Position numbers and translations under genes: made by a program
The notes under the pieces: model-generated
Database searches by the model: none
Told to the model about the DNA's origin: nothing
Seen by the model: the letters and a program-made list of their open reading frames with translations, nothing else
Assembly (NCBI RefSeq): GCF_038443705.2
Contig: NZ_CP151767.2
Coordinates: 2,046,001-2,110,000 of the forward strand
Length of the DNA: 64,000 nt
Direction: 5' to 3'
Source: Yoonia sp. SS1-5
GTDB lineage: Bacteria > Pseudomonadota > Alphaproteobacteria > Rhodobacterales > Rhodobacteraceae
Shown here: positions 30,311 to 38,952 of the stretch, one piece after another
Layout of the letters: each line of letters begins with the position of its first letter
Position numbering within the stretch: position 1 is the first letter of the stretch

Positions 30311-31231
30311 ATGTGGTACTGGATTTTAATTGTCGGGCTGTTGCTGATTGCAGCAACGCCTTTTGTCATCGAACGGATGCGACCTGTCATTGGCGCAACC
30401 GCCCGACACGGTGCCGAGGGTGATTTTGCCCAGCTCTCACAAGGTGTGACACATTTCAGATGGGTCGGCCCGACCCGCGGACCCGTTGCCGTGTTCATCC
30501 ATGGTCTGGCCACATCATCCATCGCGATGGAAGACGTGGCAGAAGGCCTCGGCTCCATGGGGTACAGGGTTCTGATGTATGATCTTTATGGCCGCGGGCT
30601 GTCCGATGCAGTTCCGGGGTCACAGGACCGCGCCTATTTCCTGCGTCAATTATCGGATTTGCTTGCGCATCAGGGTGTCGAGGACGAGTTGACACTGGTG
30701 GGTTATTCCATGGGCGCATCAATCGCCACAGCATATGCCGCTGAAAATACCTATCAGATCAAGCGGGTCATCATGTTGGCCGGCGCCGGGGTGCTGACAA
30801 CCGAAAGCGGCTTTTCCAGCTTCTGCCGCAAGACACCATTGCTGGGCGACTGGCTTCACGGGATGGTCGCCAAGCGGCGGTTCCTGGCCACAATTCCAAA
30901 AAACGCCCGGCGGCAGGCGGTGCAAAAAGTTCTGATCGCGCAACAGGCAGAGGTGCAGCGGCGGGGATATCTGCCCGGCATCCTGTCGAGCCGGCGCGGC
31001 ATCCTGTCAGAAATCCAAGAGGCAGAACATCGCAAGCTTGGACGCGAAGACGTACCGGTTGTGGCCATTTGGGCCGAGCGGGATGAAGTTATCCCGATCT
31101 CTGCGTTGGGGCGGCTTGCACAGTGGAACCGTGGCGCCCGTCAGGAAGTTGTGGACGGGGCCGAACACGGCCTGCCCTATACACATGCTGATCAATTGAT
31201 CGAGGCGTTGCGCCAGACCCTGCGGGAATAG
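30311..31231 (+). CDS. Membrane-anchored alpha/beta hydrolase
   Basis: A protein of about 306 residues. It begins with a hydrophobic helix (WYWILIVGLLLIAATPFVIE), then an alpha/beta hydrolase domain: oxyanion segment AVFIHGLATSS, nucleophile elbow LVGYSMGASIA, an acid likely in AIWAERDEV and His in DGAEHGLPYTHAD. The start is uncertain. ATG 30311 has no ribosome site; in-frame TTG codons at 30281 and 30302 are alternatives. Convergent with the diguanylate cyclase gene (2 bp between stops). Probably an esterase, lipase or thioesterase. Confidence 0.82.
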   Translation: MWYWILIVGLLLIAATPFVIERMRPVIGATARHGAEGDFAQLSQGVTHFRWVGPTRGPVAVFIHGLATSSIAMEDVAEGLGSMGYRVLMYDLYGRGLSDAVPGSQDRAYFLRQLSDLLAHQGVEDELTLVGYSMGASIATAYAAENTYQIKRVIMLAGAGVLTTESGFSSFCRKTPLLGDWLHGMVAKRRFLATIPKNARRQAVQKVLIAQQAEVQRRGYLPGILSSRRGILSEIQEAEHRKLGREDVPVVAIWAERDEVIPISALGRLAQWNRGARQEVVDGAEHGLPYTHADQLIEALRQTLRE

Positions 31232-31233
31232 GG

Positions 31234-32361
31234 TCAGGCAACGGCCGGGCGCGCCACGGACAAACCTTGCGTCACCGGTAGGGCACGATGGGCAACGCAG
31301 TTTCGGCCCCGCTCCTTTGCGTTGTACAGGGCCTGATCTGCACAATCGCGCAGTTCTGCAAAGGCCGGTTTCTCTTCAGCCCATGTGCAACCGATACTAA
31401 CCGAAAGATCAATCTGGGCGCCGTCACACATGGCTGGCGTCTCGGAAACGGATTTCTGGCAACGGTCGGCGATAGCGCTGGCTTGTTCCCTGGTCAGATC
31501 TGTCACGACAATGAGAAACTCATCACCACTCATCCGGGCGAACATATCTGTGGGGCGCAGAAGCGCATTCATCCGTTCCGCAATCTCGACCAAGACCTGA
31601 TCACCACGTAGGTGACCATGCGTGTCGTTGATGGCTTTGAAGCTGTCGACGTCGATACATAGCATTGCCAGCCCTGTGTCTGGACGGGCGCTGATGGACA
31701 ACGCCTCGTATCTGGTCAGTGCAGCCTCTCGGTTCAGCAGCCCGGTCAAATGGTCCCGTTGTGCTGCGGAAAGCAAACGTATGGTCTCATCCGCAAGGAT
31801 TTCCTCGCGGCGGATCAACTTGCCCAGCAGCAACGCGCCGACCAGATTTGCGACCAGCAGGATCGGTGCGAGTTCGATCAGGAATTTGTTACGCATCGCC
31901 GCTGGCAGGACAAAGGCAACCGCCAGATGCGCCGAAATCATCAATCCCAAGACAAGGTAAGGCATGGCCTTGCCGGTGAGGCGCGGGCGCACCCAGACCT
32001 TCCATGTCAGCCCCGCGACAACCGCGACACCCATCCCCATAATCCCTGGCAAAACACCGATCCCGCCCATGTAAAAGCGCGCCGTGGCAGCCATGACCAA
32101 GGTGATAACGCCCGCAATCACACCAAAGAACGCGGCCGCAACCCCGATGAACAGGTTGCGCATGTCCACAAAGATGCCTTCGGACATTTCGACGGGGGAC
32201 ATCATGCCCGCCAGCGACGTCAGGCCAAAGACAAGCCCCATCATCATGCAGACCTGCCGATATGATCCCACCGACCGGCGAACAAAGCCGTAGGCGTATA
32301 CCAACAAGATTGCCAAGCCGATCGGTTCGGCAAAGCCTAGAATAGTCTTTAATAACGCCAT
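31234..32361 (-). CDS. 5TMR-type membrane diguanylate cyclase
   Basis: Makes the second messenger c-di-GMP. 375 residues: residues 1-185 hold several transmembrane helices of the 5TMR-LYT type (RNLFIGVAAAFFGVIAGVI, GGIGVLPGIMGMGVAVVAG), residues about 200-360 a GGDEF domain. The active-site loop is SGDEF (278-282), an accepted active variant. The RxxD product-inhibition site (R269-D272) sits five residues ahead. DHLTGLLNR and the metal Asp in CIDVDSFKAIND are intact. It may balance c-di-GMP turnover in the cell; the EAL protein at 11278 looks inactive. Confidence 0.92.
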   Translation of the reverse strand: MALLKTILGFAEPIGLAILLVYAYGFVRRSVGSYRQVCMMMGLVFGLTSLAGMMSPVEMSEGIFVDMRNLFIGVAAAFFGVIAGVITLVMAATARFYMGGIGVLPGIMGMGVAVVAGLTWKVWVRPRLTGKAMPYLVLGLMISAHLAVAFVLPAAMRNKFLIELAPILLVANLVGALLLGKLIRREEILADETIRLLSAAQRDHLTGLLNREAALTRYEALSISARPDTGLAMLCIDVDSFKAINDTHGHLRGDQVLVEIAERMNALLRPTDMFARMSGDEFLIVVTDLTREQASAIADRCQKSVSETPAMCDGAQIDLSVSIGCTWAEEKPAFAELRDCADQALYNAKERGRNCVAHRALPVTQGLSVARPAVA

Positions 32362-32474
32362 TCGCTTCGTCCTCCAAAACTCATGGGAACGTGGTACGGG
32401 TCGCCTGTAAAATGTTGCTTAATCCTGCCTGCCGGCAAAATTAGACTCTTCATAAAATTTGAGTAGATTGCGGC

Positions 32475-33713
32475 TCAAGCCGGGGCGGCGACCCGGCGGC
32501 GTTCCTGTATTGGCAAATGAATCAAGGCGCTAAACGCCCCAATACCGACGCCGACCCACCAGCCATGGGTATAGGTGCCATAGGCATCATAAAGTGCGCC
32601 GCCCAGCCAAACCCCAAGGAATGACCCCAGTTGGTGTGAGAAGAACACGATGCCATAAAGCGTGCCCATATAGCGCAACCCGTAAAGATGCGCGACCAAT
32701 CCTGATGTCAGTGGCACGGTCGCCAGCCACAGGCTGCCCATTGCGACAGAAAACAACAGCACGCTGAACGGGGTAATTGGCGCCAATATGAACGCCGCCG
32801 CGATAATCGTTCGCCCGGTATATATCCCTGCCAAAAGATACTTTTTCGAGTAACGCTTCCCCGCCCAGCCCGCGGCCAGTGTCCCGCCAATATTGGCCAG
32901 ACCGATCAGGGATATGGCAACGGCGCCAAGCGCGCTCGTCGTTGTAATCCCAAGCCCCGCCAGCATGCTGTCTTGCGCGATGGGGCCACACATCTCGGTG
33001 ACAAGCGCCGGGAAATGCGCCGTGATGAACGCAAGCTGATACCCACAGGAAAAGAAACCAAGGAAGATCAGCGTGTAAGACGGATCCTTGAAGGCACGCA
33101 TCAGGATCGTCCCCATGCTTTCTTCCAACTCTGCCTTGCTGGCTTGCGCAGGCGAACGCATCATCGGCAGAACCAGCAGGGTCGACAGGATCAACCCCGC
33201 AAAAGCCACAAAGGTCATTTGCCAGGTCAGGAAAGTCAGCAGATACTCGGCCAGCGGCGCCCCGAAAACCTGCCCCGCGGATCCGGCCGCCGTCGCAATC
33301 GCCAGGGCCATTGACCGGTTTTCATCCGAGGCGGCACGCCCCACAACCGCAAGGATGACGCCGAAGCCTGTCCCCGCAATCCCGAACCCAACCAGAATTT
33401 CATAGAACTGATGCGCAATCGGCGTGGTCGCGCCAGCAGATAGCAGCAGACCGGCTGCATAGAAAAGCGCACCGATGACAATCGCCCGCCGGTCACCAAT
33501 TTTTTCGGCAATCGCCCCGAAAATCGGCTGACCAATGCCCCAGGCAAGGTTCTGGATCGCGATGGCAAGGCTGAAATCCGAACGAAGCCACCCGAACTCT
33601 GTCGCGATTGGAATTTGGAACACACCAAAAGATGCCCGAATAGCAAAGCCGGTCATGATAATGAGACAGCCCGCAACAAGAACGGGTGTGATCAGGGGGG
33701 CGTGACGATCCAT
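32475..33713 (-). CDS. MFS transporter
   Basis: A major facilitator of about 412 residues with twelve helices. The loop between helices 2 and 3 reads GAIAEKIGDRRAIVIGAL (the MFS D-R-x-G/R signature variant), and the N-terminal GFAIRASFGVFQIPIATEFGW is common in oxalate/formate-antiporter-like and related carriers. I place the start at ATG 33713; GTG 33782, 9 bp after the fnrL stop, would add 23 residues without a ribosome site. It lies downstream of fnrL in the same direction. Substrate unknown. Confidence 0.86.
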   Translation of the reverse strand: MDRHAPLITPVLVAGCLIIMTGFAIRASFGVFQIPIATEFGWLRSDFSLAIAIQNLAWGIGQPIFGAIAEKIGDRRAIVIGALFYAAGLLLSAGATTPIAHQFYEILVGFGIAGTGFGVILAVVGRAASDENRSMALAIATAAGSAGQVFGAPLAEYLLTFLTWQMTFVAFAGLILSTLLVLPMMRSPAQASKAELEESMGTILMRAFKDPSYTLIFLGFFSCGYQLAFITAHFPALVTEMCGPIAQDSMLAGLGITTTSALGAVAISLIGLANIGGTLAAGWAGKRYSKKYLLAGIYTGRTIIAAAFILAPITPFSVLLFSVAMGSLWLATVPLTSGLVAHLYGLRYMGTLYGIVFFSHQLGSFLGVWLGGALYDAYGTYTHGWWVGVGIGAFSALIHLPIQERRRVAAPA

Positions 33714-33791
33714 GGCCCGATGTCGCGCCGGTTTGGACGGATTGTCAATTCCCTCACTGCAATTGCGGCCTGTTTCCGACACATGCCGCGA

Positions 33792-34526
33792 TCAGGCCAA
33801 TATGCCCCCGTCCGCATCATCACCTGTTGCATCATGCAGCCGCGCCATATCGAGAATGCGGAAATGGCGTTTGTCCACAAATTCCAGCACACTTTCGGAT
33901 TTCAGGATCGTCAACTGACGGCTGACAGTTTCGAGCGTCAGGCCAAGGTAGTTGGCGATCTCACTGCGCAGCAACGGCAGAACAAGGTCTGTCTGCTGCC
34001 CGTCCGCCCGATCAAGATGCTGGCGGCGGGTGACCATTTCGATAAAGGTGGCGATCTTTTCACCGGCCGTTTTCCGGCCCAGCAGCACCATCCAGTCACG
34101 GGCCGCGTCCAGCTCATCCAGGGCGATCTCGACCATGCGCTGTGCAAGATGTGGCACATCGTTGATCAGCTTCCGAAAGGGTTCGCGCTCAAAACAGCAC
34201 AAGGTGACATCGCTGGCAGCGACGACGTCAAATTCAATATGGGTCCGGCCCGGATGCCCGATAAAGTCCGAGGGAAGCAAAAGCCCGACCATCTGAGTGC
34301 GCCCGTCCTCAAGGCTTTTGCCCAGCGTGGCCACGCCTTCGACCACCGACGCCACATAATGCAGCTCTTCGCCCCGCCACAGGATCTGGTCGTTGGCGGA
34401 AAAGGATTTGTAGGTCTTGATACTTTCCAAAAGCGCAAGTTCATCCGCATCACAGCGCGAACATACAGCGCGATGTTTGATCGGACATGACGCGCAGGCC
34501 ATGTTTTTGAGAATACTTTGCTGCAT
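33792..34526 (-). CDS. fnrL: FnrL, oxygen-sensing Crp/Fnr regulator
   Basis: Global anaerobic activator; an O2-labile [4Fe-4S] cluster controls dimerisation and DNA binding. 244 residues. Cluster cysteines are Cys11, 14, 22 and 25 in CASCPIKHRAVCSRC, plus internal Cys in VTLCCFERE; one N-terminal Cys may be surplus, as in other FnrL proteins. The cNMP-like domain is followed by the helix-turn-helix YLGLTLETVSRQLTILKSE, in which E, S and R (ETVSR) read TTGAT half-sites. No ribosome site precedes ATG 34526; a perfect FNR box lies 6 bp upstream, predicting autoregulation. Divergent from hemN, a known FnrL target in Rhodobacter. Confidence 0.96.
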   Translation of the reverse strand: MQQSILKNMACASCPIKHRAVCSRCDADELALLESIKTYKSFSANDQILWRGEELHYVASVVEGVATLGKSLEDGRTQMVGLLLPSDFIGHPGRTHIEFDVVAASDVTLCCFEREPFRKLINDVPHLAQRMVEIALDELDAARDWMVLLGRKTAGEKIATFIEMVTRRQHLDRADGQQTDLVLPLLRSEIANYLGLTLETVSRQLTILKSESVLEFVDKRHFRILDMARLHDATGDDADGGILA

Positions 34527-34531
34527 CGTTC

Positions 34532-34545
34532 TTGATTTATATCAA
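34532..34545. promoter_or_regulatory. Perfect FNR box between fnrL and hemN
   Basis: TTGATTTATATCAA matches the FNR consensus TTGAT-N4-ATCAA exactly. Its centre (34538.5) lies 40.5-41.5 bp before the predicted hemN start point, the class II activation position. On the minus strand it overlaps a TATAAA that could be the fnrL -10, so bound FnrL would block its own promoter. Confidence 0.92.
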
Positions 34546-34566
34546 ACCGCCTGAACCCGTGCGTTG

Positions 34567-34572
34567 TATACT
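34567..34572 (+). promoter_or_regulatory. hemN -10 element (TATACT) at a leaderless start
   Basis: TATACT at 34567-34572 places transcription start at about 34579, the A of the hemN ATG. There is no -35 hexamer, as expected for an FNR-dependent promoter, and no Shine-Dalgarno sequence. Confidence 0.65.
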
Positions 34573-34578
34573 AGCCCT

Positions 34579-35934
34579 ATGGATCATTCTGAACAACTGC
34601 GCCGGTCAGGGCTGTTTGACACACAGGTGCCCCGCTACACAAGCTATCCGCCCGCCAATCATTTCGGCCGGGCGACCGGGCGGCGCCATCAGGGCGACTG
34701 GCTGGCCGCCATCCCGGACGGATCGGCGGTGTCGCTTTACCTTCATATCCCCTTCTGCAAACGGCTTTGCTGGTTCTGCGCCTGCCGGACGCAAGGCACC
34801 AAAAGCCTGCGCCCCGTGGATGCCTATATCGAAAACCTGATGACAGAGGTTTCGATCCTCCGCACCAGATTACACCCGAACATCGCCATATCACGCCTGC
34901 ATTTGGGCGGCGGCACGCCAACGATTCTTGGCCCCGCGACGATGGACAGACTGCTTGATCATATCCTGAACAGTTTTCCCCGCGCGCCGGGTTTCGAGTT
35001 GTCGGTTGAGATTGACCCGACCGAGGCGTCGGACGCATTGCTGCAAACACTGGCCGATCATGGGATGAACAGGGCCAGCATCGGCGTGCAGGATTTCGAC
35101 CCCCAGGTGCAGGCGGCCATCGGGCGACCGCAAAGCTTTGAACAAACCTCGCGTGTTGTGACGGTGCTGCGTGATGCGGGGGTGCGCAGCCTGAATATGG
35201 ACCTGCTTTACGGGCTGCCATTCCAGACCGCAGGCAGCATGACGGAAACCGCGCTAAAGGTGCTCGCGCTCGAACCTGATCGGCTGGCGCTTTATGGCTA
35301 TGCGCATGTGCCCTGGATGTCCAAGCGACAGGTGATGATTGACGCCGCCACCCTGCCGGATGCAGAGACACGTTTCAGCTTTGCCCAGCTGGCCAAACGC
35401 CTGTTCGAGGCTGATGGATTCCAGCCAATTGGGATCGACCATTTTGCCCGCCCGACTGACGGCCTTGCGATTGCCGCAGGCTCAGGCAATCTGCGCCGGA
35501 ACTTTCAGGGCTATACCGATGACGGCGCCGCGGCTTTGCTGGGTCTTGGTGCCTCTGCGATTTCGCGTTTTCCTCAGGGCTATGTCCAGAACGCTGCAGC
35601 AACTTCTGCCTATGTGAAACATATACTGGGTGGCGAATTGGCAGGCATGCGCGGCTATGCGCTGACGGATCATGATCGGATCACTGCTGCCATGATCGAA
35701 GGGCTGATGTGCAACTTCGAAATCGACGGCGCGGCCCTGATCCGCGGCAATCCGAAAGCTCGCCCCCAGATAGAGACGGCGCTGGATGTGCTGAAACGCA
35801 ATTTCAGCGACCATGTTTGCATGGATGCGGGCGTGTTACGGGTCAGGCCGGAAAGCACGCCCCTGATCCGCATATTCGCCAATGCGCTCGATACGTTCAG
35901 ATCAGCCACCAAAAGCCACAGCAGCGCGATCTAG
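34579..35934 (+). CDS. hemN: Oxygen-independent coproporphyrinogen III oxidase
   Basis: Radical SAM enzyme that converts coproporphyrinogen III to protoporphyrinogen IX for haem (and bacteriochlorophyll) synthesis under low oxygen. 451 residues from ATG 34579. The cluster motif reads CKRLCWFCAC, i.e. CxxxCxxCxC including the HemN-specific fourth Cys, after YLHIPF. N-terminal RYTSYPPANHF and the later DLLYGLPFQT and GIDHFARP are typical of true HemN rather than the haem chaperone HemW. A longer frame from TTG 34564 is unlikely. Regulated by the FNR box at 34532. Confidence 0.96.
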   Translation: MDHSEQLRRSGLFDTQVPRYTSYPPANHFGRATGRRHQGDWLAAIPDGSAVSLYLHIPFCKRLCWFCACRTQGTKSLRPVDAYIENLMTEVSILRTRLHPNIAISRLHLGGGTPTILGPATMDRLLDHILNSFPRAPGFELSVEIDPTEASDALLQTLADHGMNRASIGVQDFDPQVQAAIGRPQSFEQTSRVVTVLRDAGVRSLNMDLLYGLPFQTAGSMTETALKVLALEPDRLALYGYAHVPWMSKRQVMIDAATLPDAETRFSFAQLAKRLFEADGFQPIGIDHFARPTDGLAIAAGSGNLRRNFQGYTDDGAAALLGLGASAISRFPQGYVQNAAATSAYVKHILGGELAGMRGYALTDHDRITAAMIEGLMCNFEIDGAALIRGNPKARPQIETALDVLKRNFSDHVCMDAGVLRVRPESTPLIRIFANALDTFRSATKSHSSAI

Positions 35935-35950
35935 GGTCAGGACCCTCGGA

Positions 35951-36895
35951 TCAGGCCCAGTCATCCACGCCCAACAGGCGCCGCCCCAGCGGTGACAGCG
36001 CCGCCGGGCGCACATGTTGCTTTTCCCAACCACGGGGATCACCGGGAAAATCCGGGCGATTGGGCGGCTCGACCTCCTGCCACAGCCGGATGCGTTCCGA
36101 CTTTTCGCGGGTATTCTCGGGCTCAGCCGGATGCATCGAGATATATTGGGCCAGACGCACCCGATCCTTGGAGATATTCGGCCTGACCCCGTGCGCCAGC
36201 AAAGAGTTGAAGATCATCAGATCACCCGGATCAAGCGAGATATCTTCGCGCGCAATGCCTGTCATATCGGGCAAAAGCGGGTTGCGATCCGCAGGTTGCG
36301 TCGCAACCCATTCGTCAAAATGCTCAAAAAGATAGGGCGCGCATTGAAAGCCGCCTGTTTCGCTGTCCTGCACATCAAGGCTCAGCACCCCCTGTACACC
36401 GATCGGGGGCGGATCAAGGCTGGTATTCACGTCCCAATGAATGAATCCATCCTTGGTGGTCGCCCCCTTTTTGGGGGGATTGAGGTTGGCCCGGTCAATC
36501 GTGACCCACAGGTCCTCGCGGTCCCAGATATCCACGAAAGCATCATAGACACGCGGGGTTTGCCGATTATCCCACAAGGCCTGATGGTGATAGATTTCGA
36601 CCATGCCTGCATTGTTCAGTTCCTTGCGCACATGCGGGCGCCGCTCGGGGGCGTACCAGGTTGACGGATCAGCGGGGTCCTTTTCGTCAAACGCCCAAAG
36701 GACATCCGCAAGCGCCTTGGCCTGCGCCACCGGAACGGCCTGACGGACAATCACGTAGCCTTTCGTGATCCAGTGCGTCCAATCGGCCTTTGACAAGACG
36801 CGCAGCGGCAGTGTCTTTTCGATATCCTTCAGCTGGGTTGTTAACCCGGCACTGATCGGATGGCTGATCGCGTCGGCATCTGGCTGCATGTTCAT
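35951..36895 (-). CDS. Phytanoyl-CoA dioxygenase (PhyH) family protein
   Basis: A 314-residue Fe(II)/2-oxoglutarate oxygenase. The facial triad is His-x-Asp in FIHWDVNTS and a distal His in LLAHGVRPN, and the 2-oxoglutarate-binding Arg is in RVRLAQYIS. GVLSLDVQDSETGGFQCAP is the strand before the distal His. GGGAGG precedes the ATG; ATG 36889, six bases in, has better spacing. It stands alone and diverges from zapE. The substrate is unknown; members hydroxylate lipids, natural products or osmolytes. Confidence 0.87.
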   Translation of the reverse strand: MNMQPDADAISHPISAGLTTQLKDIEKTLPLRVLSKADWTHWITKGYVIVRQAVPVAQAKALADVLWAFDEKDPADPSTWYAPERRPHVRKELNNAGMVEIYHHQALWDNRQTPRVYDAFVDIWDREDLWVTIDRANLNPPKKGATTKDGFIHWDVNTSLDPPPIGVQGVLSLDVQDSETGGFQCAPYLFEHFDEWVATQPADRNPLLPDMTGIAREDISLDPGDLMIFNSLLAHGVRPNISKDRVRLAQYISMHPAEPENTREKSERIRLWQEVEPPNRPDFPGDPRGWEKQHVRPAALSPLGRRLLGVDDWA

Positions 36896-36945
36896 GTCCT
36901 CCCAGTATCAGGTTCGCCCGCAAATGACGCGGCTGTCCAGCCATA

Positions 36946-36975
36946 AACGCGCCTACGGCTGGTCACAGGCGCGTT
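36946..36975. repeat. Perfect 9-bp inverted repeat in PhyH-zapE gap
   Basis: AACGCGCCT (36946-36954) and AGGCGCGTT (36967-36975) with a 12-nt spacer, midway in the 136-bp divergent region. Candidate operator for either gene; no regulator gene is adjacent. Confidence 0.45.
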
Positions 36976-37031
36976 GGGCCAAAGCATGTTCCTGACTTTT
37001 CAAGCGTCGTGGCGCAGGCTATCCCACGGTG

Positions 37032-38087
37032 ATGACGATACAACAGGCATATCAGGCCGCCATTGATGCAGGCACCCTGACAGAAGACCCCGCCCAATTG
37101 GCGGTGTTGCCCGAGCTTGAACGGGTACGGGCCGCATTGGCACAACCGGTCAAATCAGGGCTATTCCGCAAGGCGCCACCCCCAATTCCGGGCCTTTATA
37201 TGTGGGGCGGGGTCGGCCGCGGCAAATCCATGCTGATGGATCTGCTTTATGATCATGTCGATGCCCCCAAGCAGCGCCGCCATTTCCATGCGTTCATGCA
37301 ATGGGTGCATGCGGAAATGACGCAAGCACGCAAGCGCGGCGTGGATGATGCCATTGCACCGGTGGCCGCAAAGCTGGCAGATGACGTCCGGTTCCTTGCC
37401 TTTGATGAGATGCAGATCACCGACATTACCGACGCGATGCTTGTCGGGCGGTTGTTCGAGGCGCTTTTCAAGGCGGGCGTCACCGTTGTGACGACATCAA
37501 ACCGGCCGCCTGACGACCTGTATAAGGACGGGCTGAACCGGCAATTGTTCGTGCCGTTTATCGGGCTGCTCAAAGACCACATGGTCATTCACGAACTGGC
37601 AAGCGATACGGATTACCGACAGGATCGGCTGGCCGGCGCACAAAGCTATTTCACCCCAATTGATGCAGCCGCCCGCATGGCAATCGACGATATCTGGGAA
37701 CGGCTTTCCGGGGGAAAATCCGAGACCCTCACGCTGCATGTCAAAGGGCGCGAGGTCACCTTGCCGCTATTTCATAACGGCGTGGCCCGCGCAAAATTCT
37801 ACGATCTGTGCGGCAAGTACCTTGGGGCGGCAGATTATCTGGCATTGGCAGACGCGGTGCGGGTTCTGATCCTTGATGAGATCCCCACCCTGTCCCGCAA
37901 CAATTTCAACGAAGCAAAACGGTTCGTCACCCTGATCGACACGCTATACGAGGCCAAGGTGCGGCTGATCTGCTCGGCCGCTGCCAAGCCCGAGATGCTT
38001 TATGTCGAAGGCGAAGGAACGTTTGAATTCGAACGCACCGCCAGCCGCTTGCGGGAAATGCAGTCGGACGGCTGGGGGCAAAGCTAG
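37032..38087 (+). CDS. zapE: AFG1-family ATPase, cell division protein ZapE
   Basis: P-loop ATPase that in E. coli joins the division ring late in constriction; the eukaryotic homologue Afg1/Lace1 acts in mitochondrial protein turnover. 351 residues. Walker A is MWGGVGRGKSML, Walker B LAFDEMQITD, then TTSNRPPDDLYKDGLNRQLF and FIGLLKDH, which are diagnostic for the family. Starts at ATG 37032 (GTG 37029 is in the same frame). Single gene. Confidence 0.93.
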   Translation: MTIQQAYQAAIDAGTLTEDPAQLAVLPELERVRAALAQPVKSGLFRKAPPPIPGLYMWGGVGRGKSMLMDLLYDHVDAPKQRRHFHAFMQWVHAEMTQARKRGVDDAIAPVAAKLADDVRFLAFDEMQITDITDAMLVGRLFEALFKAGVTVVTTSNRPPDDLYKDGLNRQLFVPFIGLLKDHMVIHELASDTDYRQDRLAGAQSYFTPIDAAARMAIDDIWERLSGGKSETLTLHVKGREVTLPLFHNGVARAKFYDLCGKYLGAADYLALADAVRVLILDEIPTLSRNNFNEAKRFVTLIDTLYEAKVRLICSAAAKPEMLYVEGEGTFEFERTASRLREMQSDGWGQS

Positions 38088-38184
38088 GGTCAGGAGCCCC
38101 GCCAGGGGAAATACCACGCAATGGCCTGCTTTTTGCCATGGTCCCCGGGCATCAACTGTCCGAACTGTTCAGGATATGCTGCAT

Positions 38185-38952
38185 ATGAAAAAACCATTTC
38201 TCCTTTTGGCACTGGGTCTGACCACGGCCTGCCTGCCCGCCGAAGAAACCCCCGGCATTGGCCTTGAGATTCCGAACAGCAACTTTCGCGAAAGCGACCT
38301 GATTGGTGGGACTTTCGGTGGCACGGGGGCGACGGCGCGTTTTGGGTCGGCTGAAACCGCAACCGGGACGGTGCGGTTCAACTCTGCCTCGTCCATTACC
38401 CTCGAGGTCGATGGCGAAAGTACATCCCTGCTGAACCTCGATGGTGACGGATTTGAAGGCCCACTGGGCGAAGGCGCGGTGATCCTGACATCACTGCCAA
38501 GCGGGCCCACGACCAGGGATGTTCTGTATATCGTGACAGAAGATCGACCAGCGCCATCGCTTGGTGCCCCGCGTCTGGGGGTGTTTGTCGATGGCAATGA
38601 AACGCTGTCCAGCCGCCTGCCCAGCGGCACCGTTGTCTATAACGGCGGTGCGTTGGGCATTAACCAGACCACCATCGCAAATGGCCGTATCCGTCTGGAG
38701 ATGGGTTTTGCCACCAACACGTTTGATGCCACGCTTACAGGGGTCGATCCGGCAAGTGCCAGCAACACGTTCAGCGTCACAGGTGGGACGGTCAGCAATG
38801 GCCGGTTCAACGGTGATATCACGGGCGGCACCGCCCTGGGTGGCGCGCTGAATGGTACGATCTATGGCAGCAGCGGCGATCAGGCGGCCGGAACATTCGT
38901 CGTGGACTTGCCCAGCGACGATGTCATCGGGACATTTGGGGCAACGCGCTAA
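38185..38952 (+). CDS. Lipoprotein with TbpB-like beta-barrel repeats
   Basis: A 255-residue predicted lipoprotein. ATG 38185 is preceded by AGGA at 10 nt. The signal peptide MKKPFLLLALGLTTAC ends in a lipobox at Cys16. The mature part is beta-rich, with NGRIRLEMGFATNTFDATL, GTVSNGRFNGDITGG and the ending AAGTFVVDLPSDDVIGTFGA. Such GxFxG patterns at the C-terminus occur in transferrin-binding-protein-like barrels. It is a paralogue in style of the lipoprotein at 17788. The stop TAA is the first base of a palindromic element. Confidence 0.7.
   Translation: MKKPFLLLALGLTTACLPAEETPGIGLEIPNSNFRESDLIGGTFGGTGATARFGSAETATGTVRFNSASSITLEVDGESTSLLNLDGDGFEGPLGEGAVILTSLPSGPTTRDVLYIVTEDRPAPSLGAPRLGVFVDGNETLSSRLPSGTVVYNGGALGINQTTIANGRIRLEMGFATNTFDATLTGVDPASASNTFSVTGGTVSNGRFNGDITGGTALGGALNGTIYGSSGDQAAGTFVVDLPSDDVIGTFGATR

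Noticed and set aside
33714..33782. N-terminal extension of the MFS transporter from GTG 33782
   Set aside because: No ribosome site and a hydrophilic leader unlike the family; ATG 33713 sits near the first helix. Not fully excluded.
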